A DNA stretch of 53,157 bases from Bacillota bacterium. Its GTDB lineage: Bacteria > Bacillota > Clostridia > Peptostreptococcales > Anaerovoracaceae. Shown here one piece after another: positions 1 to 8,015 of this stretch (its first letter is position 1; every line of letters begins with the position of its first letter). Made by a program: the position numbers and the translations under genes. The notes under the pieces were generated by a model. That model was not told where the DNA came from, ran no database searches, and saw only the letters and a list, made by a program, of their open reading frames with translations. The stretch spans positions 1 to 53,157 of the forward strand of contig JAFRZB010000012.1 in NCBI GenBank assembly GCA_017442785.1, in the 5' to 3' direction.

Positions 1-141
1 ACGTTATTACAACGAGAAACGCGGCAAGGCATCTCTTGGGTACATGAGCCCAATTGAATACCGAAAAAAGATGCTTGCTGCATAGAAAAACTCCGGCGAT
101 TTCTCGCCGGAGCAAAAGTCTAACTTTTGGGGGTCACCTCA
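1..141 (+). mobile_element. Right end of an IS3-family insertion sequence (partial)
   Basis: The window opens inside an insertion sequence: the last codons of a transposase, then a perfect 9-bp stem-loop (91-99 with 104-112, CTCCGGCGA/TCGCCGGAG), then a terminal sequence at about 118-141 whose reverse complement begins TGAGGTGACC and ends AAAAGTTAGAC. That is the usual look of IS3/IS150-group termini. A second small hairpin (113-119 with 123-129) lies at the inner edge of the terminal repeat. The element ends about 30 bp downstream of the glyA stop. The left end is outside the window, so target duplication cannot be checked. Confidence 0.75.
2..85 (+). CDS. IS3-family transposase OrfB, C-terminal fragment
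   Basis: The frame starting at base 2 gives 27 residues ending in TAG at 83-85, including YYNEKRGKASLGYMSP and then IEYRKK. The pattern Y(Y/H)N..R....L...SP.(E/Q)YR is the conserved tail of the DDE integrase domain of IS3-family OrfB proteins. Only the end of the protein is visible because the window starts inside the gene. The catalytic D, D and E residues lie upstream and cannot be judged, so it is unknown whether this copy is active. Confidence 0.8.
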   Translation, partial: RYYNEKRGKASLGYMSPIEYRKKMLAA

Positions 142-170
142 AGCGGGCTCTCTTTTATATTGTCCTTTGC

Positions 171-1424
171 TTACAGCCCCTGGTAGAGCGGGAATTTGGT
201 GCAGAGCTCGTCCACGGTGGAGAGTATCTCGCCGCGGCTTATGTCGAAGTCGAATATCGCCTTCAGGATGAGGTCTCCCACGATCTTCATCTCCTCTTCT
301 CCGAAGCCTCTGGTGGTGACCGCCGGAGTGCCTACGCGTATGCCTGAGGTCTCGTGGGGCGGGCGGGTGTCTCCGGGGATGGAGTTTTTGTTTACAGTGA
401 TGTGCACTCTGTCGAGCCTGTCTTCGAGCTCTTTTCCGCTCATTCCGAGGGCTCTGAGGTCGAGGAGCATCAGGTGGTTGTCCGTTCCTCCGGTAACGAG
501 CTTTATCCCGCCGGCAGTGAGGGTCTCGGCAAGAGTCTTCGCGTTCTTGACTATCTGAGCCTGGTAGGTCTTGAACTCGGGGCGCAGAGCCTCGCCCATC
601 GCGACGGCCTTAGCGGCTATTATGTGCATCAGCGGACCGCCCTGGGTCCCGGGGAACATGGCGCTGTTGATCTTCTTTGCTATCTCCTCGTTGTTGGTGA
701 GGATGATGCCTCCTCTGGGACCGCGCATGGTCTTGTGGGTAGTCGTGGTGACTACGTCCGCGTAGGGCAGCGGGTTCGGGTGCTCACCGGCTGCTACAAG
801 GCCTGCTATGTGAGCCATGTCTACCATCAGGTATGCACCGACTTCGTGCGCTATCTCGCCGAAGGTCTTGAAGTCTATGATCCTCGGGTAGGCGGAGGCG
901 CCCGCGATAATCATCTTGGGCTTGTATTCATGGGCCTTCTTCCTGACTTCGTCGAAGTCTATGAGGCCGGTCTCAGGGTCTACACCGTAGAATACAGTAT
1001 TGTAGAGCTTTCCGGAAAAGCTTGCCTTGCTGCCGTGAGTGAGGTGGCCGCCTGTGGAGAGGTCCATGCCCATGACAGTGTCTCCGGGCTTGCAAAGAGC
1101 AAGATATACGCAGAAGTTCGCCTGGGATCCGCTGTGCGCCTGTACGTTGGCGAATTTTGCGTTGAATATCTCCTTGGCGCGCTCAATGCAGATCTGCTCG
1201 GCTATGTCCACGAATTCGCAGCCGCCGTAGTAGCGGTGTCCGGGATAACCTTCCGCGTATTTGTTGGTGAGCACGCTGCCCATGGTGGCCATTACCTCGG
1301 GGCTTACGAGGTTCTCGGAGGCAATGAGCTCCAGGTTGTTCTGCTGCCTTCTGAGCTCAAGGGAGAGGACGCGCGCTATCTTCGGGTCCTTTTGTTCTAC
1401 GATGCTTATGTTTTCGTTTATCAT
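171..1424 (-). CDS. glyA: Serine hydroxymethyltransferase
   Basis: PLP enzyme that interconverts serine plus tetrahydrofolate with glycine plus 5,10-methylene-tetrahydrofolate, the main source of one-carbon units; cytosolic. The 417 residues match the full family length. Visible landmarks are HSGSQAN near residues 97-103, VDMAHIAG with D202 and H205, and the Schiff-base lysine K231 in [14 protein letters not shown]. The ATG is preceded by GAAAGG with a 6-nt spacer. It is divergent from the membrane protein gene at 1588, with a 163-bp intergenic region. I could not define a convincing glyA promoter there; a TATGAT-like box exists but its -35 spacing is poor. Only about 30 bp separate the stop codon from the insertion sequence, and I see no terminator in them. 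Confidence 0.97.
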   Translation of the reverse strand: MINENISIVEQKDPKIARVLSLELRRQQNNLELIASENLVSPEVMATMGSVLTNKYAEGYPGHRYYGGCEFVDIAEQICIERAKEIFNAKFANVQAHSGSQANFCVYLALCKPGDTVMGMDLSTGGHLTHGSKASFSGKLYNTVFYGVDPETGLIDFDEVRKKAHEYKPKMIIAGASAYPRIIDFKTFGEIAHEVGAYLMVDMAHIAGLVAAGEHPNPLPYADVVTTTTHKTMRGPRGGIILTNNEEIAKKINSAMFPGTQGGPLMHIIAAKAVAMGEALRPEFKTYQAQIVKNAKTLAETLTAGGIKLVTGGTDNHLMLLDLRALGMSGKELEDRLDRVHITVNKNSIPGDTRPPHETSGIRVGTPAVTTRGFGEEEMKIVGDLILKAIFDFDISRGEILSTVDELCTKFPLYQGL

Positions 1425-1549
1425 GTCGTGCCTTTCTGTCCGCTGCAGGCGGAGCCGGAAGCTGTTTGTAACAGGTCATTTATGCTATTTTATCATAAAA
1501 AGGGCTCCTAAAGAACAAGGTTTTTCGTTAAAGTGTTCACTTGTGTTCC

Positions 1550-1578
1550 TTGACCTTTTCCGCCCCGGATATTAAAAT
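1550..1578 (+). promoter_or_regulatory. Sigma-A promoter for the 1588 gene, nearly leaderless
   Basis: TTGACC (1550-1555), a 17-bp spacer and TAAAAT (1573-1578). The expected transcription start is about 1585, only 2-3 nt before the ATG at 1588, and there is no Shine-Dalgarno sequence, so the mRNA is predicted to be almost leaderless. A short inverted repeat GATATT-N8-AATATC (1568-1587) straddles the -10 box, although the AT-rich context makes chance likely. Confidence 0.6.
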
Positions 1579-1587
1579 ATAAATATC

Positions 1588-3012
1588 ATGGATAAGATAA
1601 CTACCTATTCTGCCCGAAGGGGCAACATCTTCGTATGGATGTCCGTGCTTTTCATGGCCGCGTCCATAGTCTGCCGCATCATCTGGCTCACGCAGACAGG
1701 TGAGAGAGGCTTCTGGTTCGTGCTCTTCAGCGCGGTCTTCCCGTTTCTCGGGGCTTTCTTAACAGCCCTCAGACTTCCGATCAGAGGTGAAAAGTATTTT
1801 TACGTGACGGTAAGGCCTGTACTGCTGATATGCATAGGCTATCTCTACAGGATAGCCGTAAGCGGCCTTTTCAGGGCTCCCGGAACGTTATTCTTCGGGA
1901 TATGCTGCCTGGTGATAGTTCTGGCGCAGTGGTTCCTGTATTACTTTACCTTCACCGGAAAGATAGCCACAAGGATACCGGTCCTCCTGGTGTTTGCGCT
2001 GCCGCTCATCGTTACGATCTTCGACATTCCGGAGATGTACGTCGGAAAGCCGATATACCTCTGCGAGGCGTTGATGGTCTTCGGGATCATATGCGCGGTG
2101 CTTGCCGCACAGAAGCTTCCGAAGTATAAGGAAGGCGACGCTTACAGATTCCGCTACGGAGACCGCATGGACGGAAGGCTCGTGAGGGGAGGCATACCGC
2201 TGGACAAGGTGGCGCCTTACATAATGGTCAACCGCAACGGCGCCAGCAATTTCGTGCAGGAATGCGTGGAAACATCCGCCATGGACGAATACATCCACAA
2301 GAAGAGGCGCGAGGGCCTGAATCATTTCGGGATCACACACGTATTCATAGCAGCCTATGTAAGGGCCTGCGCGGAGATGCCCGGTCTCATGCGTTTCCTG
2401 TCCGGTCAGAAGGCCTACCAGCGCATGGTTATAATACTTAAGATGGCCGTAAAGAAGGAGCTTAAGCTCAACAGCCCGGAGACCATCATATCCGTGGAGC
2501 TTGATCCGCACGACAACGCGGACGACGTCTACAGGAAGTTCAACGAGCAGGTGGAGCTTGCCAACGGATCCGCGGATCTGGACAGCAGCTTCGACAGCCT
2601 GGCCAAGCTCCTCAACTTCATACCCGGCGTGGTATTGAAGTTCGCCATCTGGCTGCTCAGAACGCTGGATTATTTCGGGCTCCTTCCGCCGGAGCTTCTG
2701 GCGCTGTCCCCGTTCCACGGGTCTGCGTTCATAACCTCCATGGGATCTCTGGGAATACCGCCCATCTATCACCATCTCTACGACTTCGGAAACATACCGG
2801 TGTTCCTGGCCTTCGGCGCCAAGCGCACGGTCTATGAGCCGAACTCCGCCGGAGAGATACTGAAGAAAAAGTACGTGGATTTTACTGCCGTGACTGACGA
2901 GAGGATAGTGGACGGACAGTATTACGCATCCGCGTTCAAGAAGATACGTTCCTGCCTGCTGCATCCCGAGCAGCTGGATGAGCATCCCGAAGTCAAGGAG
3001 GATATCTACTGA
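1588..3012 (+). CDS. Membrane protein with C-terminal E2-acyltransferase (CAT-like) fold, catalytic His replaced
   Basis: 474 residues. The first 175 form about six hydrophobic segments (roughly 17-36, 43-62, 74-95, 100-120, 128-146, 156-174). The remainder resembles the catalytic domain of 2-oxoacid dehydrogenase E2 acyltransferases and chloramphenicol acetyltransferase: FITSMGSLG near 381-389 and a terminal TDERIVDGQYYA motif. In active E2 enzymes this last motif is DHRxxDG, with His as the general base; here it is D437-E438-R439-I-V-D-G, so the catalytic His is Glu. There is no lipoyl or subunit-binding domain, and no dehydrogenase genes are nearby. It is followed with a 1-base overlap by purine nucleoside phosphorylase, so the two are probably cotranscribed. 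The role is unknown: a membrane-tethered acyltransferase with altered chemistry, or a non-catalytic relative. Confidence 0.7.
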   Translation: MDKITTYSARRGNIFVWMSVLFMAASIVCRIIWLTQTGERGFWFVLFSAVFPFLGAFLTALRLPIRGEKYFYVTVRPVLLICIGYLYRIAVSGLFRAPGTLFFGICCLVIVLAQWFLYYFTFTGKIATRIPVLLVFALPLIVTIFDIPEMYVGKPIYLCEALMVFGIICAVLAAQKLPKYKEGDAYRFRYGDRMDGRLVRGGIPLDKVAPYIMVNRNGASNFVQECVETSAMDEYIHKKRREGLNHFGITHVFIAAYVRACAEMPGLMRFLSGQKAYQRMVIILKMAVKKELKLNSPETIISVELDPHDNADDVYRKFNEQVELANGSADLDSSFDSLAKLLNFIPGVVLKFAIWLLRTLDYFGLLPPELLALSPFHGSAFITSMGSLGIPPIYHHLYDFGNIPVFLAFGAKRTVYEPNSAGEILKKKYVDFTAVTDERIVDGQYYASAFKKIRSCLLHPEQLDEHPEVKEDIY

Positions 3013-3836
3013 TGAACTACGACAGAACTTATTTTGAAGTGTCCGCGGACTATCTTAGGACGCGGCTCGGAGGCTTTGAGCCTGAGATAGGCATAATACT
3101 CGGCACCGGTCTCGGAGGAGTAGCGGAGCAGATCGACGATCCGATAGTCATAGATTACAAGGACGTTCCGAACTTCCTTACCTCCACCGCTCCGTTCCAT
3201 GCCGGAAAATTCATCTTCGGGACCATAAACGGCAAGAACGTCATGTGCATGTCCGGACGTTTCCACGTCTACGAAGGCTACGAGTATCAGCAGCTGGTGG
3301 CGCCGGTGCGCGTCATGAAGCTCATGGGCGTGAAAAAGCTGATACTCACCAACGCTGCCGGAGCGGTAAACAAGAGCTACCGTCCCGGGGACCTGATGAT
3401 CATCAGGGATCACATCAAGCTCACAGGCGTGAGCCCTCTGTTCGGACCGAACGATGAGTCCTTCGGACCAAGATTCTTCGATGTCTCCGACATGTACAGC
3501 AGGGACATGCGGGCAATAGCGTTAAAGCGCGCCAAAAAGACGGACCTCAGAGTGCACGAGGGAGTGTATTTCTTCTTTACCGGACCTCAGTTCGAGACTC
3601 CGGCAGAGATCAGAGCCGCCTCCGTGCTCGGGGCGGATGCAGTCGGCATGTCCACCGTTACCGAGGCGCTGACCGCGGCGCACTGCGGCATCCCGGTGCT
3701 CGGCATGTGCATGATAACCAACATGGCAGCAGGCATATCCGATGTGCCTATCTCTTCGGAAGACGCAACAGAGATCGCCCGCAGGAGCGGCGCGCAGCTC
3801 AGTGATCTTATATCCGACATAATAGGGAGTCTGTAA
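3012..3836 (+). CDS. punA: Purine nucleoside phosphorylase (trimeric class)
   Basis: Phosphorolysis of inosine or guanosine (and deoxy forms) to the free base and (deoxy)ribose 1-phosphate; cytosolic purine salvage. At 274 residues it fits the trimeric class rather than the roughly 235-residue hexameric DeoD. Motifs: GTGLGG (31-36, phosphate loop), GRFHVYEG (82-89), TNAAGAVN (113-120), GPQFETPAE (191-199, base-site Glu), VGMSTVTEA (211-219) and ITNMAAGI with N237. The ATG overlaps the upstream stop (TGATG) and the stop overlaps the next gene's ATG, so translation of this three-gene salvage operon is probably coupled. Confidence 0.95.
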   Translation: MNYDRTYFEVSADYLRTRLGGFEPEIGIILGTGLGGVAEQIDDPIVIDYKDVPNFLTSTAPFHAGKFIFGTINGKNVMCMSGRFHVYEGYEYQQLVAPVRVMKLMGVKKLILTNAAGAVNKSYRPGDLMIIRDHIKLTGVSPLFGPNDESFGPRFFDVSDMYSRDMRAIALKRAKKTDLRVHEGVYFFFTGPQFETPAEIRAASVLGADAVGMSTVTEALTAAHCGIPVLGMCMITNMAAGISDVPISSEDATEIARRSGAQLSDLISDIIGSL

Positions 3837-5218
3837 TGAGCATTCTATTCACCAACGCCTCCGTACTCATAAGGGAGGACGACTGCTATAACGTTCTGCA
3901 GGGCGCCTGCCTGGGCGTTAAGGGAGATACCATAAGCTACATCGGCTTTGATATCCCGGACGGCGGGTACGATACCATAAAGGACATGAGCGGCAAGCTT
4001 CTCATGCCTGGCCTTGTGAACGCCCACGGGCATTCGGCCATGACTCTCGTAAGAGGAGCGGGGTCCGGACTTCCTCTGGACCGCTGGCTCAACGAGGCCA
4101 TATTCCCCATAGAAGCCAAGATGACGCCGTCCGACATAAGGGCGGGCGTCAAATGGGCCTGCGTCGAGATGATAGCGGGCGGCACCACCCAGGTGGCAGA
4201 CATGTACGACTATCCTTTTGCCGCCGCAGAGGTCTTTGCCGACGCGGGGATAAAGGCTAATCTCTGCAGGGTGGGTCTTTGCTTCGATCCGGAGCTGGAG
4301 CCCGGAGACTGGCCCCGGACTGCGGAGTGCATCAATTTCATAAACGTGATGCAGGGCAGCGCAGATATCAATCCCGAAGCTATAAGGGAGCTTCCGGATA
4401 CTGCCGGGACCATGGAGCTGCCTCAGAACATCAGCGAAGCAGTCTCCTCCGGAAGGATAAAGGCGGATTTCTGCCTGCATTCGGAATACCTTACAACCAG
4501 AAAGTTCGTCAAGGCCATAAGCGAGGCGAATTCCGTGATGCACAGGCCCGTGCACATACACGTCTCCGAGACCGAAAAGGAGCACAGGGAGTGCATAGAG
4601 CGCTGCGGCAAGACTCCGATAGAGTACTTTGAGGAGATGGGTATCCTGGACGAGCCTGTCTACGCTGCGCACTGCGTATGGGTCTGCGACAATGACCTTC
4701 GGATAATGGCCGAAAAAGGCGCCACCATAGTCCACAACCCCACCAGCAACCTCAAGCTCGGAAGCGGTGTGGCGAGGATAGAAGACGCGCTGAAGGCCGG
4801 TGTAAACGTTGCTCTGGGCACGGACGGCGCGGCGAGCAACAACAACCTCAACATGTTCGAGGAGATGCACATAGCGGCGCTTATCGCAAAGGGCGTAAGC
4901 AGGGATCCCGTAGTCCTTACGGACGCTCAGATACTCGACATGGCCACCGTCAACGGCGCCAGAGCGCTTGGAAGACCGGACACCGGCATACTTGCGGAAG
5001 GGTACAAGGCGGATATCATAGCCATAGACATGAACTCTCCCCACATGAAGCCTGCCTCGGATCCGGTGGCTCTGCTGGTATACAGCGCGCAGGCTTCGGA
5101 CGTCTGCATGACCATGGCGGACGGGCGCGTGCTCTACGAGGACGGCAGGTTCTTTACGATAGACAGAGACAGGGCTGAAAGAGATCTTATGGAGGCGGTC
5201 GAAAGGCTGTTCGGTTAG
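3836..5218 (+). CDS. mtaD: 5'-methylthioadenosine/S-adenosylhomocysteine deaminase (amidohydrolase)
   Basis: 460-residue amidohydrolase of the MTA/SAH deaminase and chlorohydrolase group, expected to deaminate S-adenosylhomocysteine, methylthioadenosine or adenosine to the inosine analogue. The metal-site pattern is complete: H64-G-H66 in VNAHGHS, H242 in HIHVSE followed by E245, H279 in AAHC and D330 in GTDGAASNNNLNMFEEM. The first motif is NAHGHS rather than the more common NTHTH. It directly follows purine nucleoside phosphorylase with a 1-base overlap, so the inosine-type product could be cleaved by its neighbour. The exact substrate among MTA, SAH and adenosine cannot be read from sequence. 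Confidence 0.9.
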   Translation: MSILFTNASVLIREDDCYNVLQGACLGVKGDTISYIGFDIPDGGYDTIKDMSGKLLMPGLVNAHGHSAMTLVRGAGSGLPLDRWLNEAIFPIEAKMTPSDIRAGVKWACVEMIAGGTTQVADMYDYPFAAAEVFADAGIKANLCRVGLCFDPELEPGDWPRTAECINFINVMQGSADINPEAIRELPDTAGTMELPQNISEAVSSGRIKADFCLHSEYLTTRKFVKAISEANSVMHRPVHIHVSETEKEHRECIERCGKTPIEYFEEMGILDEPVYAAHCVWVCDNDLRIMAEKGATIVHNPTSNLKLGSGVARIEDALKAGVNVALGTDGAASNNNLNMFEEMHIAALIAKGVSRDPVVLTDAQILDMATVNGARALGRPDTGILAEGYKADIIAIDMNSPHMKPASDPVALLVYSAQASDVCMTMADGRVLYEDGRFFTIDRDRAERDLMEAVERLFG

Positions 5219-5242
5219 ATCGGCACAGACTTTAGCAAGAAG

Positions 5243-5279
5243 CGGCACACACATCGCTGTGTGCCGTTTACTTTTTTTT
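5243..5279 (+). terminator. Rho-independent terminator after mtaD
   Basis: Perfect 9-bp stem CGGCACACA (5243-5251) and TGTGTGCCG (5258-5266), 6-nt loop, followed by an eight-T run at 5272-5279. It closes the E2-like/punA/mtaD operon. The Tad-like cluster begins only 23 bp further on. Confidence 0.9.
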
Positions 5280-5301
5280 GCGCTTTTTATATCATCTCCC
5301 C

Positions 5302-5886
5302 ATGAAAGTGCTGAACAGGATAAAAACGGATACGCAGTGGCGCACTTATCTGGGCGTGGGGCTTATGGTACTGAGCGTACTGGCGATGCTTCTGTGGGAG
5401 ACCACGTTCAGAAACAGGGTCGCCTTCAGGAGCGTCCTGGTCTGCGCCGGGGACATTGCCGAGGGCGCGATACTGAAGCCGGAGGATCTAAAGACCGCGG
5501 CGGTCACGCCTCAGTCGCTTATAGAAGGGGCGCTGCAGGAGGAGGACGCGGAGCTCGTTATCGGGCTTGCGGCGCGTTTTCCCGTCAAAAAGAACCAGCA
5601 GATAACGGAAGACATGTTCCAGAGCGGTGCGGAGGTCAGGCTGTCGAGCTTCGTCATCCCCGAGGTCTGGATATGGTCCGAGAGCGCGCTGGACAGGGAA
5701 GGCGATGTAATCGGGCTGCACATGGTGGACAGCGGAGACCTTCTGGGATGCTACAGGATAAGCATGGCACCGGAGAGCGGGAGAGATCTTGAGATACTCT
5801 GCTCTCTGGAGGATTTCATGAACATCAGGGCGGCTGTCCTTGCGGCAGGTCCTCCGTGTCTGCTGGTAGTAGGAGAGAGCAGGTGA
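5302..5886 (+). CDS. SAF-domain pilus assembly protein (CpaB/RcpC-like)
   Basis: 194 residues: short cytoplasmic N-terminus, one membrane segment (about 15-32), then a SAF-type module from about residue 43 with the CAGDIAEGAILKPEDL pattern (periodic G-x-x-I/L turns) and KKNQQITEDMF near 100. SAF domains occur in CpaB/RcpC proteins of Tad/Flp systems, where they sit outside the membrane and help pilus biogenesis. A longer frame opens at a TTG at 5278, but that falls in the terminator T-run, so I chose ATG 5302. No good Shine-Dalgarno is visible; a TATATC at 5288-5293 hints at a promoter with a very short leader. It is the first gene of the cluster and ends 4 nt before the TadZ-like gene. Confidence 0.65.
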   Translation: MKVLNRIKTDTQWRTYLGVGLMVLSVLAMLLWETTFRNRVAFRSVLVCAGDIAEGAILKPEDLKTAAVTPQSLIEGALQEEDAELVIGLAARFPVKKNQQITEDMFQSGAEVRLSSFVIPEVWIWSESALDREGDVIGLHMVDSGDLLGCYRISMAPESGRDLEILCSLEDFMNIRAAVLAAGPPCLLVVGESR

Positions 5887-5890
5887 GAGA

Positions 5891-6640
5891 ATGGGCAGGA
5901 TAATAACATTTCACGGGGCGGACCACAGATGCGGCTGCTCAATGCTTGCGCAGTGTGCGGCAGAGAAGGCCGCGGGGCAGCGTCCGGACTGCAGCGTGCT
6001 CCTTGTGCATGCGGAGCAGTCCGCGGGGCCTATGTATTCGCCCGGGACAGGGGAGTCTATGGAGCGCCTGAGGCCTTTCCTTTCCGAAAGGCTCATGAAC
6101 ATAAAGGAGATAATACAGAGGTCCTTCTACAAGGATAATCTTTACATCATAGCGGGCACGGATCTGCCCGGAAGCTCGGAGTCCTTCCATCCGGACATGT
6201 CGGAGTGGTTCATGAAGAGCGCTGCGCAGAGCTTCGACCTGGTCATCTGCGACAGCGGAGCCAACATAGAGCATGGTCTTGCGCTCGGAGCGCTCTTTGC
6301 CTCAGACTGCATATACATGGTGCTGGACCAGAGCGAGAGCGCCTTCAGGCGCTATGAGTGGCTGAGTCCGCTCTACGACAAGCTGGCTCTGAACATCAGG
6401 GGCTTTGTGCTTAACAGGTTTTCAAAGGACTCTCCGTTCAGCAGGGCTTACGCCGCAAAAAGGCTCGGCGCGGACCGGCACAGGGTGTTTACGGTCAGCG
6501 CCTCTTCCTACGGAGATCTTGCCGAGATAGACGAGAGGAGCCTGCTGGGTTACAGGGACGACAGGTTCTCGGAGGACATGGGAACGCTTGCGGCAGATGT
6601 CATGCGGGAGGCCGGCCTGGATCCGGAGCTTAATGGATAG
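5891..6640 (+). CDS. TadZ/CpaE-like MinD-family protein with degenerate P-loop
   Basis: 249 residues with the order of a MinD/ParA-superfamily protein: N-terminal beta strand and loop (FHGADHRCGCS, 7-17), LLVHAEQ near 37-43, DLVICDSG (116-123) in the Walker-B-like position, and LDQSES and LNRF later. Active MinD proteins carry KGGxGKT. Here both signature lysines are absent and Cys and His occupy the loop, so ATP hydrolysis is doubtful. Atypical P-loops are known in TadZ proteins, which localise Tad pilus machines, and the position just before the CpaF ATPase supports that assignment. The last 8 bases overlap the CpaF start. Confidence 0.7.
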   Translation: MGRIITFHGADHRCGCSMLAQCAAEKAAGQRPDCSVLLVHAEQSAGPMYSPGTGESMERLRPFLSERLMNIKEIIQRSFYKDNLYIIAGTDLPGSSESFHPDMSEWFMKSAAQSFDLVICDSGANIEHGLALGALFASDCIYMVLDQSESAFRRYEWLSPLYDKLALNIRGFVLNRFSKDSPFSRAYAAKRLGADRHRVFTVSASSYGDLAEIDERSLLGYRDDRFSEDMGTLAADVMREAGLDPELNG

Positions 6641-8000
6641 GTTCAGCTTCAGGGATTATCTGAGCTCCCCGGAAAAGCGCAGGGAAACTGTGCAGCAGGG
6701 CGGTGGTTACGACAGCTTTTCCGCCCTGTGCGCGGACATAAAGGCGGACATACTCGGAAGGTGGAGCTCTCCGGACGGGGAGAGCGGGGCGGCCGATATA
6801 CAGAAGAGAGCCATCATAGGCTACGAAAAGGAGAAGGCGTATTTCATGGAGCTGATACTCGAGGCCGCAGGCAGGCTGGGGGCTCTCGGGACGGCACACC
6901 CTCCCTGGTATCCGGACCTTGCGGAGGCGGTATACCAGGAGAACTGGGGCTTCGCGGGGCTTTCGGAGTGGTTCGGGCCGGAGTATGCGCAGAGCAGCTC
7001 CGCAAAGATAATAGCGGACCGCATCTACTTCATGAAGGACGGCCGCATGAGGCTGATGCCTCAGCGTATGGAGAGGGAGCGCTTCGACCAGCTGGTAAGG
7101 GCCGTGCTCCTGCTTACGCCGTCCGAGCGCATGGACAGGAGCTACTACGAGCTCTATCTTCTGGACGGCACACGCGTTACTGTCTATACGGAGCCTCTTG
7201 CCAAGGGCGGGCAGCCGTGCATGGTGCTGAGAAGATATATAATCCCGAGGCTCACCCTTTCCGAGCAGGCTAAGAGGGGGACCATTCCCGAGGCGGCGAT
7301 ACCGCTCTTCGAGGTTATGGTAAGGATAGGCTTCAACGTGGTGTTTCTCGGAGCGGTGCGTACCGCCAAGACTACCTTCCTTGCCACATGGCAGGCACTG
7401 GAGGATCCTTCGCTGGAAGGCGTAGTCGTTGAGACTGATCCTGAGATACCCATGCACAGGATACTTCCCGGAGCTCCGGTGATGCAGCTGATTGCGGACG
7501 GTCAGAGGCTGTCCGGCATCACCAAGAACCTCCTGAGGAGCGACGCGGATTATTTCATACTTGCAGAGGCAAGGGACGGCACCGCGCTGGACACAGCAGT
7601 AAGGCTTGCATCCAAAGGGACCAAGAGGATGAAGATGACCTTCCATTCCAGGCGGCCGGACAGGTTCCCGTACGAGGCCGCCTCGGAGATAGTCAAGAGC
7701 TGCGGCGGAGACTTTGAAAGGGCAGCTGAGGCTGCCGCATCCAGCTTCGACTACATATTCCACTTCGTCCAGCCGTCGGACAGGAGCAGAAAGAGGCTGG
7801 ACGGGATATACCAGATGGAGCTCAGCGGGGACGGGAAGATCCGCATAGAGCCGGTCTGCAGCTACGACAGGGCAGAGGAGCGCTGGGTGTTCAGGAACAT
7901 TATAGGGCAGACTCAGGAGCGCTTCGCGGCGGAGCGTCCGGAGGATCTTGCGGAGATGAGGAGACTACTTTCGGAGCTGTCGAAGGATAAACAGAAGTAA
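6633..8000 (+). CDS. cpaF: CpaF/TadA-family secretion ATPase
   Basis: 455 residues, the motor ATPase expected to power assembly of a Tad-like pilus; cytosolic, membrane-associated hexamer in the family. Walker A is GAVRTAKTT (240-248): the P-loop Lys and Thr are present but the usual GxGKT glycine is Ala. The Walker B/Asp-box region is DYFILAEARDGTALD (306-320), followed by TFHS (336-339), matching the TLHAN position of CpaF proteins. The ATG at 6633 has GGAG 4 nt upstream and overlaps the preceding gene by 8 bp, consistent with coupled translation; an earlier in-frame start would push deeper into that gene. The N-terminal 200 residues are divergent. Confidence 0.82.
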   Translation: MDRFSFRDYLSSPEKRRETVQQGGGYDSFSALCADIKADILGRWSSPDGESGAADIQKRAIIGYEKEKAYFMELILEAAGRLGALGTAHPPWYPDLAEAVYQENWGFAGLSEWFGPEYAQSSSAKIIADRIYFMKDGRMRLMPQRMERERFDQLVRAVLLLTPSERMDRSYYELYLLDGTRVTVYTEPLAKGGQPCMVLRRYIIPRLTLSEQAKRGTIPEAAIPLFEVMVRIGFNVVFLGAVRTAKTTFLATWQALEDPSLEGVVVETDPEIPMHRILPGAPVMQLIADGQRLSGITKNLLRSDADYFILAEARDGTALDTAVRLASKGTKRMKMTFHSRRPDRFPYEAASEIVKSCGGDFERAAEAAASSFDYIFHFVQPSDRSRKRLDGIYQMELSGDGKIRIEPVCSYDRAEERWVFRNIIGQTQERFAAERPEDLAEMRRLLSELSKDKQK

Positions 8001-8015
8001 AGGCAGGTGAGCGCG

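Noticed and set aside
354-1511. A 385-codon plus-strand frame opposite glyA
   Set aside because: Antisense shadow of glyA; low-information sequence and no start signal.
3845-5254. A 469-codon open frame on the minus strand opposite mtaD
   Set aside because: It mirrors the codon structure of a strongly supported gene; the product has no recognisable fold and no ribosome site. The same holds for long minus-strand frames opposite 1888-2985, 11434-12429, 43118-44293 and 48712-49959.
5281-5301. TTG start at 5278 for the SAF protein
   Set aside because: It lies in the T-run of the preceding terminator and adds residues with no family support.
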